Shown: one piece after another, positions 1-6,021 of the stretch | How positions within the stretch are numbered: the first letter of the stretch is position 1 | Layout: every line of letters starts with the position of its first letter | DNA from: CAZXYF01 sp964644705 | GTDB taxonomy: Bacteria > Planctomycetota > Brocadiia > SM23-32 | Reading direction: 5' to 3' | Assembly (NCBI GenBank): GCA_964644705.1 | Contig: CAZXYF010000161.1 | Location: forward strand, 1-7,146 | DNA: 7,146 nt | Notes under the pieces: generated by a model | The model's database searches: none | What the model was told of the DNA's origin: nothing | What the model saw: only the letters and a program-made list of their open reading frames with translations | Made by a program: the position numbers and the translations under genes

Positions 1-64
1 TTACCGACACGAGAAAAATTTCAGAACCGGAAAGGATTTAGTTCGGGCCGCTTAGGGCACCTGG

Positions 65-94
65 ATGACATCCCATCAGCATAAACGCTAAAAA
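65..94 (+). promoter_or_regulatory. Weak candidate sigma-70 promoter for the zinc-finger gene
   Basis: ATGACA at 65-70 matches the -35 consensus at five of six positions. It is followed after 18 bases by TAAAAA at 89-94, a four-of-six -10 match. This would give a leader of about 70 bases before the ATG at 171. An alternative -10-like CATAAT lies at 99-104 but has no good -35 partner. The rest of 1-170 holds only the ribosome-binding site described with the gene. The placement is inference from motif matching. Confidence 0.25.
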
Positions 95-170
95 TCTGCA
101 TAATCCTCAGTATGCGCCGAACAATTGGAATTTCAATCAATCGACTTCAATCCTATGGAGGCAAACAACG

Positions 171-863
171 ATGACACCCAACGCCCCTTCGCCGGATGGA
201 GAATGCCGAATTTGTGGAAGCACTTACACGCAAAGAGGTATCAGCCAGCATCTCAAAAGTTGCGTGGAGAAAAACAGGAGTGAGGACGATGATCAGACCC
301 GGCTTTACCACCTCAAGGCCCAGAGCCACACACCTATCTTCTGGTTGCATTTTGAGATTGAATCCACCAGCAACCTGAGCGTCGTGGATCAGTTTCTGCG
401 CGACATCTGGCTGGAATGTTGTGGCCATCTCAGCTCCTTCACCATTGGTGAACAGCGCTATTCCGTTCAACCGATGGAATCGACGTTCGGCGGTCCGCCC
501 GAAAAATCGGTTGACGTGCCCGTCTGTGAGGTCCTGCGCGAAGGCATGAGTTTCGACTACGTCTATGATTTCGGCAGCTCAACCCACCTCGATCTCAAGG
601 TTATTGACACACGTATGGGCCCTGAACCGGACGGACCGGTGCGACTTCTCGCGCGGAACGACAGGCCAGATTTTCGCTGCAGTAACTGTGACGAACCGGC
701 CACACGCATCTGCCCCTACTGCTGGGACAACAACATGTTCTGCGAGGACTGCGCCCCCGAGCATCCATGCTCCGACGATATTGGGACTCTGCTCCCACTG
801 GTCAATTCCCCCCGAAGCGGCGTATGCGGTTATACGGGTCCCGGTGAAAACGTGGAATGGTGA
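171..863 (+). CDS. Uncharacterised zinc-finger protein with pRiA4b ORF-3-like core
   Basis: A 230-residue soluble protein of unknown function with no signal peptide or membrane segment. The N-terminus carries a C2HC-type finger (C12, C15, H27, C31). The middle, about residues 55-148, resembles the plasmid pRiA4b ORF-3-like fold: a FWLHFEIE strand, an FLRDIWLECCGHLSSF helix region and the segment YDFGSSTHL at 132-140, which matches the family's characteristic YDFG-x-x-x-H pattern. The C-terminus has paired cysteines (C170/C173, C181/C184, C191/C194, then H198 and C200), as in treble-clef or B-box-like zinc modules, and ends in NSPRSGVCGYTGP. The start is supported by TGGAGG at 156-161, nine bases before the ATG. 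The gene stands alone and converges on the AIR-synthase-like gene. Two metal-binding modules around the core suggest nucleic-acid or protein binding, but no activity can be assigned. The domain assignment is from memory of the family, not a search. Confidence 0.85.
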   Translation: MTPNAPSPDGECRICGSTYTQRGISQHLKSCVEKNRSEDDDQTRLYHLKAQSHTPIFWLHFEIESTSNLSVVDQFLRDIWLECCGHLSSFTIGEQRYSVQPMESTFGGPPEKSVDVPVCEVLREGMSFDYVYDFGSSTHLDLKVIDTRMGPEPDGPVRLLARNDRPDFRCSNCDEPATRICPYCWDNNMFCEDCAPEHPCSDDIGTLLPLVNSPRSGVCGYTGPGENVEW

Positions 864-878
864 ATCATACCGCCACAG

Positions 879-927
879 CTCCTGATTCGTTGAAAGGCGG
901 GATGGACTCATCTTTACGAATCAGGAG
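879..927. repeat. Perfect 12-bp inverted repeat between convergent genes
   Basis: CTCCTGATTCGT at 879-890 is exactly reverse-complemented at 916-927, leaving a 25-base loop. It fills nearly all of the gap between the stop of the plus-strand zinc-finger gene (861-863) and the stop of the minus-strand AIR-synthase-like gene (929-931). The position suggests a bidirectional transcription barrier or a 3'-end stabilising stem serving both transcripts. Neither side is followed by a T tract, so it is not a standard intrinsic terminator. The repeat is seen directly and its role is inferred. Confidence 0.75.
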
Positions 928-928
928 T

Positions 929-1936
929 TCAATCCCACAATTTACCGATCTCATCCTGCGGGAAAGTGGGCATCGGATGGTCTGCACCCGCGCGTGATAG
1001 AATCCTGCCTTCCGATGCGGGACGCATCTCTCCAACATCCACGCATCCCACACCTTCCTCCTCCACCGCTGCCGTGATCTCGTCCGCCCGTTCGGGATCA
1101 ACCACGAGGAGAAGGGTTCCGCTGGATATTACGCCCAGCGGATTGAGATCAAGATGGCGGCAGAAACTGGCACCGGGTTCGAGCAAAGGTATCTTTTCCG
1201 CGTTGATCCGCAGGCCAAGGTCCGTCGCCTCGCCCAATTCCCACAGTCCGGTCGCCACACCACCCTCCGTGGGATCGTGCATGGCGTGCACTCCGCCGGC
1301 GTCACATGCGGCCATAGCCTCCCGCACGACGCTTATCCCCGGATCTTCCAGATATTCCCTCGCCCTCTGCACATCCTGCTCCTCAAAGACATCACTCAGC
1401 CGCTCTGCTTTTTCCCGCGCAATGATCGCCGTTCCCTCCACAGGGACTCCCTTCGTCAACAATATGCGATCACCCGGTTGAGCGTCGCGTTTATCCACAA
1501 AACGGTCCGGGGAAACCTCCCCCAGCATCTGGCCGACCAGTATGGGTCGATCCAGACCGACCGTCACCTCCGTATGCCCGCCGCAGAGGGAGCAATCCAG
1601 TCCGGCGAGCGCATTCCGAAGGTCCTCCCATATCCCCTCAATCAATTCATCATCGGTCTCCGTTTCGGGGAGCAGGGCCGTCACCAAAAACCACTCGGGC
1701 CGAGCTCCCGCCGTGGCCAGATCGTTGGCATTGACCTGGACGACGTAGCATCCTATCCGATCGGTGGCGAACGTGATGGGGTCGGTTTTCGCCACCAGGT
1801 ACTTCCCCCTCATCTCGATCGCGCACACGTCCTCGCCCACGGCCGGGCGCACCACCACCCTGTCATCGTCGATGGGAGCCTCCTCCAGCAGTTCCGCCAG
1901 AAAATCAGGATCAAGTTTTCCGGGAGTAAATACCAT
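929..1936 (-). CDS. AIR-synthase/HypE-like protein (PurM superfamily)
   Basis: A 335-residue protein of the superfamily that includes PurM, ThiL, SelD and HypE, which bind ATP and act on small carboxyl, carbamoyl or phosphate substrates. The N-terminal half has the ATP-binding features: AVGEDVCAI at 32-40, AKTDPITFATD at 49-59 and VNANDLATAGARP at 68-80. GGHTEVT at 119-125 takes the place of the GGDT/GGET loop. The C-terminal domain has HDPTEGGVATGLWELGEA at 220-237 and LGVISSGTLLLVV at 267-279, the same order as in HypE. True HypE ends in a conserved PRIC cysteine that carries the carbamoyl/cyano group. This protein ends KLWD, so it is not a canonical HypE, and no hydrogenase maturation genes are nearby. 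GAGAGG (complement of 1942-1947) lies five bases before the ATG. It follows the HAD gene by 9 bp and the HAD stop codon overlaps this ribosome-binding site, so the two are probably co-transcribed and translationally coupled. Substrate unknown. Confidence 0.88.
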   Translation of the reverse strand: MVFTPGKLDPDFLAELLEEAPIDDDRVVVRPAVGEDVCAIEMRGKYLVAKTDPITFATDRIGCYVVQVNANDLATAGARPEWFLVTALLPETETDDELIEGIWEDLRNALAGLDCSLCGGHTEVTVGLDRPILVGQMLGEVSPDRFVDKRDAQPGDRILLTKGVPVEGTAIIAREKAERLSDVFEEQDVQRAREYLEDPGISVVREAMAACDAGGVHAMHDPTEGGVATGLWELGEATDLGLRINAEKIPLLEPGASFCRHLDLNPLGVISSGTLLLVVDPERADEITAAVEEEGVGCVDVGEMRPASEGRILSRAGADHPMPTFPQDEIGKLWD

Positions 1937-1945
1937 CGATGCCTC

Positions 1946-2581
1946 TCAACGACAAAATGCAGATTTCAGTAACCGCAAATCCGGTTCATCAACCACCTCG
2001 GTGGCGTGTCCGGCGACATCGGGATGGGACGGGCGAAAAGCCACTCCGGTGCCCGCCACCCGGAACATCGCGGCATCAGCGGGACCATCCCCCACGGCCG
2101 CCACTTCCCGGGGCCCCAGCCCCAATTTCGTGGTAAGTTCCTCCAGTATCTCCCCCTTGGCCGCAAACGGCACCTGAATGTCCAGATCGCCCGACAAATG
2201 TGGGCCGTTCGTTTCGGCTACGTTCGCAAACACGTGATCGAACCCCAATTCCTCGCGACATCGTTCCGCCAGGCAGGCCAGTCCATTGCTGATGAGTGCG
2301 AGCTGTATGCCCCGTTCCACCAGATCGTTCATCAGCTCACGGCACCCTTTCATCAGCGGCACCTCCATCACCGATTCCTCCAGCAGCTGCCGGGGCGCCC
2401 CTTGCCACGTTCCAACGTCCAGCCGCGCGAATTCATCATACTCGAACTCACCGGCTTTGTAGCTTTCCCAGTACGGTGCTCCGTGGGTCTCCCAGGTGCC
2501 CCATTTCCGATGCATGATCTCCCAGACGGTTGGGTCGGCCGTCAGGCATCCCTCCATATCGAATGCAATCAGTTTAATCAT
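1946..2581 (-). CDS. HAD-family phosphatase, phosphoserine-phosphatase-like
   Basis: A 211-residue cytoplasmic haloacid-dehalogenase hydrolase. All four HAD motifs are visible: motif I DMEGCLT with nucleophile D8, motif II LISNG with S98, motif III K142, and motif IV GDGPAD with D165 and D169. The helical insert between motifs I and II (about 17-75) is of the C1 cap type used by SerB-like enzymes. The second acid of motif I is Glu (E10) instead of the usual Asp. ThrH, a phosphoserine phosphatase/phosphotransferase, also has Glu there, so activity is expected. Length is normal for this class. A GAAGG element about 10 bases upstream on the minus strand supports the ATG at 2579-2581. It is the first gene of a probable pair with the AIR-synthase-like gene. 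It could dephosphorylate phosphoserine, but no serine-pathway genes are nearby and the substrate is open. Confidence 0.88.
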   Translation of the reverse strand: MIKLIAFDMEGCLTADPTVWEIMHRKWGTWETHGAPYWESYKAGEFEYDEFARLDVGTWQGAPRQLLEESVMEVPLMKGCRELMNDLVERGIQLALISNGLACLAERCREELGFDHVFANVAETNGPHLSGDLDIQVPFAAKGEILEELTTKLGLGPREVAAVGDGPADAAMFRVAGTGVAFRPSHPDVAGHATEVVDEPDLRLLKSAFCR

Positions 2582-2656
2582 GTGCTTTTGCCTTCAGATC
2601 CGAAATAGACTTTGATGTTCCGGTTTCCACCCTTTATCAGCGCTCTCCAAAACGTT

Positions 2657-2685
2657 CTGAAATGTGTTGTTTGATGGCATTTCAG
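2657..2685. repeat. 8-bp inverted repeat with 13-base loop
   Basis: CTGAAATG at 2657-2664 is exactly matched by CATTTCAG at 2678-2685. On the plus strand the hairpin is followed by GGTTTTTG, which looks terminator-like, but no plus-strand gene lies upstream. On the minus strand the stem is followed by AACGTTTT and lies within about 100 bases upstream of the HAD start, where it could be an operator or leader hairpin. Function is not determined. Confidence 0.45.
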
Positions 2686-2755
2686 GGTTTTTGAGTTCGG
2701 AATACCTTCCTCTGCAAATCAGAAACTAACGTGTTGACGCGGTGGATCTAACCTC

Positions 2756-2823
2756 TTTATCTTTGTCTTTACCTTTGTCTGCCTTTTTATCGAATATGGT
2801 GAAGAAGATGGTAAAGACAAAGA
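2756..2823. repeat. Tandem TTTRYC hexamers forming a 14-bp inverted repeat
   Basis: Four consecutive hexamers of the form TTTRYC fill 2756-2779 (TTTATC, TTTGTC, TTTACC, TTTGTC). The inner part, TCTTTGTCTTTACC at 2760-2773, is perfectly reverse-complemented at 2810-2823, with a 36-base spacer. It lies about 47 bases past the rlmN stop codon, so it may form a 3'-end stem on the mnmG-rlmN transcript. Neither strand has a T tract after the stem, so it is not a canonical intrinsic terminator. A repeat-family element or a protein-binding site is also possible. Confidence 0.7.
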
Positions 2824-2869
2824 ACGAAATCCTTCCGAACGTCCCTTCACATTTTGTGTCTGCGTAACA

Positions 2870-3898
2870 TTATTTGGAAGCGCTCAGTTGACCGCAGCCT
2901 GCCGCGATGTCCCGGCCGCGCCGGTAACGTTCGGTCACGTTCACTCCGCGGCTCTCAAGCGTCTTGCGAAAGATGTCAATTTCACTCCTGTCGGGCTGAT
3001 TGAACGGATGTTCTTCAACGGAATTGAATGGTATGAGATTCACCATCGCATCGAGCCGGTCGGCGATGCCGGCCACTGCTTTTGCCGCTTTCTTTGAAGT
3101 ATTGACCCCGCCCAGCAAGACGTATTCAATCATGAGTCGACGTCCCGTTCGCTCCGCATAGGTCTCGCACGCCGCCAGCACATCGTCCAGAGCATACTTT
3201 TTGTTGACGGGCATCAGTTCGCTGCGCTGGCGCTCAAACGGTGAGTTCAGAGACAGAGCCAGATTGGGCCGTGCCGGTGACTTGCTCAATCGTTCAATTC
3301 CAGGAACAACTCCGGCGGTAGAGACCGTTATACGGCGTTTGCCCAGAGCGTATCGGCGCTCGTCGGTCAGGGAATCCAGTGCCGGCAGCACTGCATCCAG
3401 GTTGAGCAGTGGCTCGCCCATTCCCATAAACACGACGTTGCCCAGAGCGCCCTTGATGCGGGCCATGATATGAATCTGCCCCAGTATCTCATGTGTCTCC
3501 AGATCCCGTTCAAATCCCATTGCCCCCGTAGCGCAAAAGGCACAGTCCAAGGAACAGCCCGCCTGGGAGGAAATGCAATAGGTCAACCCGCCCTCGGACT
3601 CCATGGCCACGCTTTCCACGCGGAACCCATCGGTCAGTTCAAACACGAACTTTTCAGTTTGCTCATCCTCGGAAAAGACCCGCTCTGCAACCGGCAGATC
3701 ACCGATGGTGAAATGCTTTTTCAGCTTCCCCCGCAGGTCCTTCGACAGGTTGGTCATTTCCTCAAATGAGTCCGCGAATTTGCCGTACAGCCAGTTCAAC
3801 ACCTGATCCACACGATAGGACGGTTCCTCTTCCCGTTTGAACCACCGGCTCAACTCCTCGGGGGTCGTCTCCAGTACGTGCTGTTTTTCTTCGAGCAT
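2870..3898 (-). CDS. rlmN: 23S rRNA (adenine-2503-C2) / tRNA A37 methyltransferase RlmN
   Basis: A radical-SAM enzyme that methylates C2 of A2503 in 23S rRNA and, in some bacteria, A37 of tRNAs. The 342-residue length is usual. The Cys-x3-Cys-x2-Cys cluster motif is C115, C119 and C122 (GCSLDCAFCATG). The two mechanistic cysteines of the family are present: C335 in AAGCGQL, the site that becomes methyl-cysteine, and C108 in TYCISSQ. The SAM-binding GMGEP is at 159-163, followed by RRITVSTAGVVPGI from 188 and LMPVNKKY at 228-235. The N-terminal accessory domain has PSYRVDQVLNWLYGK at 26-40. The SLHA motif common in the family reads SLNS here. The ATG at 3896-3898 has an AAGGAAG element upstream, but spacing of 10 or more bases is longer than ideal. 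The gene follows mnmG by 29 bp on the same strand, so an operon is likely. Confidence 0.97.
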   Translation of the reverse strand: MLEEKQHVLETTPEELSRWFKREEEPSYRVDQVLNWLYGKFADSFEEMTNLSKDLRGKLKKHFTIGDLPVAERVFSEDEQTEKFVFELTDGFRVESVAMESEGGLTYCISSQAGCSLDCAFCATGAMGFERDLETHEILGQIHIMARIKGALGNVVFMGMGEPLLNLDAVLPALDSLTDERRYALGKRRITVSTAGVVPGIERLSKSPARPNLALSLNSPFERQRSELMPVNKKYALDDVLAACETYAERTGRRLMIEYVLLGGVNTSKKAAKAVAGIADRLDAMVNLIPFNSVEEHPFNQPDRSEIDIFRKTLESRGVNVTERYRRGRDIAAGCGQLSASK

Positions 3899-3927
3899 GA
3901 TTGTCTGTCTTCCTTACCACAAATGCC

Positions 3928-5748
3928 TTAAGAGTCGTTCTTGCGTCCCTCAATGTAGATCATAAGAACCGAGATGTCCGCCGGGGAAATGCCGCTGATA
4001 CGCGATGCCTGACCGATTGACAGGGGTTGGACCTCGCTCAATTTTTCTTTCGCCTCGTTCCGCAACTCCGGCATCTCATCATAATCAATCCAGCCCGGAA
4101 TCTTTTTGTTCTCGGACTCACGAAACTTCTCGATTTCCCGTCGTTGCCGATCCAGGTATCCCTCGTATTTCGCATCAATCTCCACCTGCTCCCGCACCTC
4201 GTCATCGGGCACGAGTTCTCGGACGACAGGGTCGATCTCCCCGAGTTTTTCCAGATCCATCTCGGGACGACGCAGCATCTTACTGAGAAGATCCCCTTCG
4301 TGGCGATGATTGTCCAGATACTTCTCCACCTGTTCGATGGCATCTTCTTTCTCCTGCAGGTGCTGCCACTGGCTCTCCGAGATCAGGCCGTTGTCGTAGC
4401 CGTAGCGCATCAACCGCCGATCCGCATTATCCTGCCGGAGCAGAAGACGATATTCCGCCAGCGACGTGAACATCCTGTAGGGTTCCTCAGTTCCCAGCGT
4501 CACCAGGTCATCAATCAACACACCGATATACGCCTCATCCCGACCGAGAATCAACGGCTCGCGCCCGTCCAGTGATCGGGCGGCGTTAATCCCCGCCACG
4601 ATCCCCTGCCCGGCAGCCTCCTCGTAACCGCTTGTGCCGTTAATCTGGCCGGCATGATACAACCCGGGGATGTTCTTGGTTTCGAGACTGGGCCAGAGCT
4701 GGGTCGGTGGGACGTAATCATACTCCACGGCATATCCGTATCGCATGATTTCCGCCTCTTCCATTCCCGGTATGGTATGTATCATGTCCTCCTGAACGTC
4801 GCGGGGCAGGCTTGTGAACAGGCCGTTGCAGTAAAACTCCAGCGTGTTCCGTCCCTCCGGCTCGATGAACAGCTGATGGCTATCACGATCCTCGAACCGC
4901 ACAATTTTCGATTCAATCGATGGACAGTAGCGCGGTCCCGTGTGCTGGATCTGACCGGTGTAGAGGGGCGCACGATCCAACCCGGAGCGGATAATCTCGT
5001 GCGTCTCCGAGTTGGTATATGTCATATAGCAGGGAACTTGCTCCTGCTCGATACTATCGGTGGAGAAACTGAACGTCGGCGGATCCGCATCGCCGTGTTG
5101 AATCTCCATCTCATCGAAATTCAGAGTCCGTCCGTTGACCCGCGGCGGAGTGCCGGTTTTCAACCGTTCCACGTCCAACCCGACCTCTTTGATGGTGCCG
5201 GTCAGACCTTCCGCACTCAGCTCCCCCATCCGCCCTCCGGTTGTTTGCCACTGTCCGCAATGCAACACGCCGCGCAGGAAAGTGCCCGTCGTGAGCACAA
5301 CGGCGGGGGCCCGGTAACTCAGCCCGCTCCGGCAGCTCACCCCCTGCACCCGTTCATCTTCCACCAGCAGCTCATCCGCCATCTCCTGACGGAGTGTCAG
5401 ACCCTCCTGCTGTTCAATTCGATGCTTCATCTCCAGGCTGTATCGCGCCTTATCCGCCTGAGCGCGCGGGGAATGCATCGCGGGTCCCTTACTGGTATTG
5501 ATCATGCGAAACTGAATACCTGTCGCGTCGATCACTTTGCCCATTTCACCCCCGAGCGCATCAACCTCCCGCGCCAGCTGACCTTTGGCGAGCCCGCCGA
5601 TGGCGGGATTACAGCTCATATACGCGATGGTGTCCAGATTGATGGTCAGCAGGGCCGTTTCCGCGCCCATTCGCGACCCGGCCAGTGCCGCTTCACATCC
5701 GGCGTGGCCGGCGCCAACAACGATAATGTCATACTCGCGATCACGCAT
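3928..5748 (-). CDS. mnmG: tRNA uridine-34 5-carboxymethylaminomethyl modification enzyme MnmG
   Basis: The FAD-binding subunit that, with MnmE, installs the (carboxymethyl)aminomethyl group at C5 of wobble U34 in tRNAs. The 606-residue length is typical. The N-terminal Rossmann motif VVGAGHAGCEAA spans 10-21. Family signatures follow in order: SCNPAIGG (C46) at 45-52, INTSKGPAMHSPRAQ at 84-98, TTGTFLRGVLHCG at 153-165, LKTGTPPRVNGRT at 196-208 and GPRYCPSIESK (C275) at 271-281. C46 and C275 correspond to the two conserved catalytic cysteines. NGTSGYEEAAGQG at 370-382 and the C-terminal MnmE/tRNA-binding helices are intact. An in-frame stop lies only 12 codons upstream with no other ATG, GTG or TTG, so the ATG at 5746-5748 is the only common start. 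It has no clear Shine-Dalgarno; the leader just before it is AT-rich. It heads the mnmG-rlmN unit, whereas rsmG is the neighbour in many other bacteria. MnmE is not in the window. Confidence 0.98.
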   Translation of the reverse strand: MRDREYDIIVVGAGHAGCEAALAGSRMGAETALLTINLDTIAYMSCNPAIGGLAKGQLAREVDALGGEMGKVIDATGIQFRMINTSKGPAMHSPRAQADKARYSLEMKHRIEQQEGLTLRQEMADELLVEDERVQGVSCRSGLSYRAPAVVLTTGTFLRGVLHCGQWQTTGGRMGELSAEGLTGTIKEVGLDVERLKTGTPPRVNGRTLNFDEMEIQHGDADPPTFSFSTDSIEQEQVPCYMTYTNSETHEIIRSGLDRAPLYTGQIQHTGPRYCPSIESKIVRFEDRDSHQLFIEPEGRNTLEFYCNGLFTSLPRDVQEDMIHTIPGMEEAEIMRYGYAVEYDYVPPTQLWPSLETKNIPGLYHAGQINGTSGYEEAAGQGIVAGINAARSLDGREPLILGRDEAYIGVLIDDLVTLGTEEPYRMFTSLAEYRLLLRQDNADRRLMRYGYDNGLISESQWQHLQEKEDAIEQVEKYLDNHRHEGDLLSKMLRRPEMDLEKLGEIDPVVRELVPDDEVREQVEIDAKYEGYLDRQRREIEKFRESENKKIPGWIDYDEMPELRNEAKEKLSEVQPLSIGQASRISGISPADISVLMIYIEGRKNDS

Positions 5749-5825
5749 AAAAATAGTTGCAACAAAGGGATGGATTACGCTTCAGTCATGGATCAACGCC
5801 CCAGAACCGATTCCTCACATTCAGT

Positions 5826-5854
5826 ATTGTACAGGCTCGACACCGGGCGACCAA
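5826..5854 (-). promoter_or_regulatory. Candidate sigma-70 promoter for mnmG-rlmN
   Basis: Read on the minus strand, TTGGTC (complement of 5849-5854) is followed after 17 bases by TACAAT (complement of 5826-5831), a five-of-six -10 match. The -35 is weak. The implied leader is about 70 bases. It lies in the 273-bp divergent gap 5749-6021, which has no convincing gene of its own. Motif-based inference only. Confidence 0.4.
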
Positions 5855-5943
5855 ACACCCTGGGGCCCAGCTCAAGCGCCTTATCGCTAAACGGTATCCG
5901 GCATTTTATACAACCTGTCTCCGATCGATGTATCCCGGGGCGA

Positions 5944-5972
5944 TTGAACGTAGCGTTTCGGGCATGTACCAT
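5944..5972 (+). promoter_or_regulatory. Candidate sigma-70 promoter for the QueG-like gene
   Basis: TTGAAC at 5944-5949 and TACCAT at 5967-5972 are separated by 17 bases, and each matches consensus at four positions. Transcription would start near 5979, giving a leader of about 43 bases before the TTG start at 6022. It lies about 90 bases from the oppositely directed mnmG candidate, so the two need not overlap. Motif-based inference only. Confidence 0.4.
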
Positions 5973-6021
5973 TAGAAGACAAACCTGCCCCCCAAAACAT
6001 AAATTATGAGAGGCACGTATT

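Larger units (their letters stand above)
2582..2869. other. 288-bp non-coding gap with two inverted repeats
   Basis: This gap separates rlmN from the downstream HAD gene, both on the minus strand. I see no credible coding sequence in it. It should hold the 3' end of the mnmG-rlmN transcript and the promoter of the HAD gene. No convincing -35/-10 pair stands out on the minus strand; a GATAAA-like element near 2635-2640 lacks a good -35. Two inverted repeats, listed separately, are its main structure. Confidence 0.6.

Noticed and set aside
1..84. Possible tail of a plus-strand gene ending at TAA 82-84
   Set aside because: The frame is open for only 27 codons from the edge, the other two plus frames close sooner, and the peptide shows nothing recognisable. 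There is not enough evidence for a partial gene.
929..1936. Naming this gene hypE
   Set aside because: The C-terminal PRIC cysteine of HypE is missing and no hydrogenase genes are nearby.
1154..1972. Plus-strand open frame of 272 codons opposite the AIR-synthase-like gene
   Set aside because: The minus-strand product has the ordered PurM/HypE motifs and a good ribosome-binding site. This frame has neither.
2734..2762. TTGACG at 2734-2739 as a plus-strand promoter
   Set aside because: The hexamer 17 bases downstream is a poor -10, and no plus-strand gene follows because rlmN occupies the other strand.
4654..6009. Long plus-strand open frame (451 codons) opposite mnmG
   Set aside because: It is antisense to a clear, full-length mnmG and runs through the divergent promoter gap. 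Its His/Arg/Pro-rich product has no recognisable motif. It is a shadow of GC-rich codon bias.
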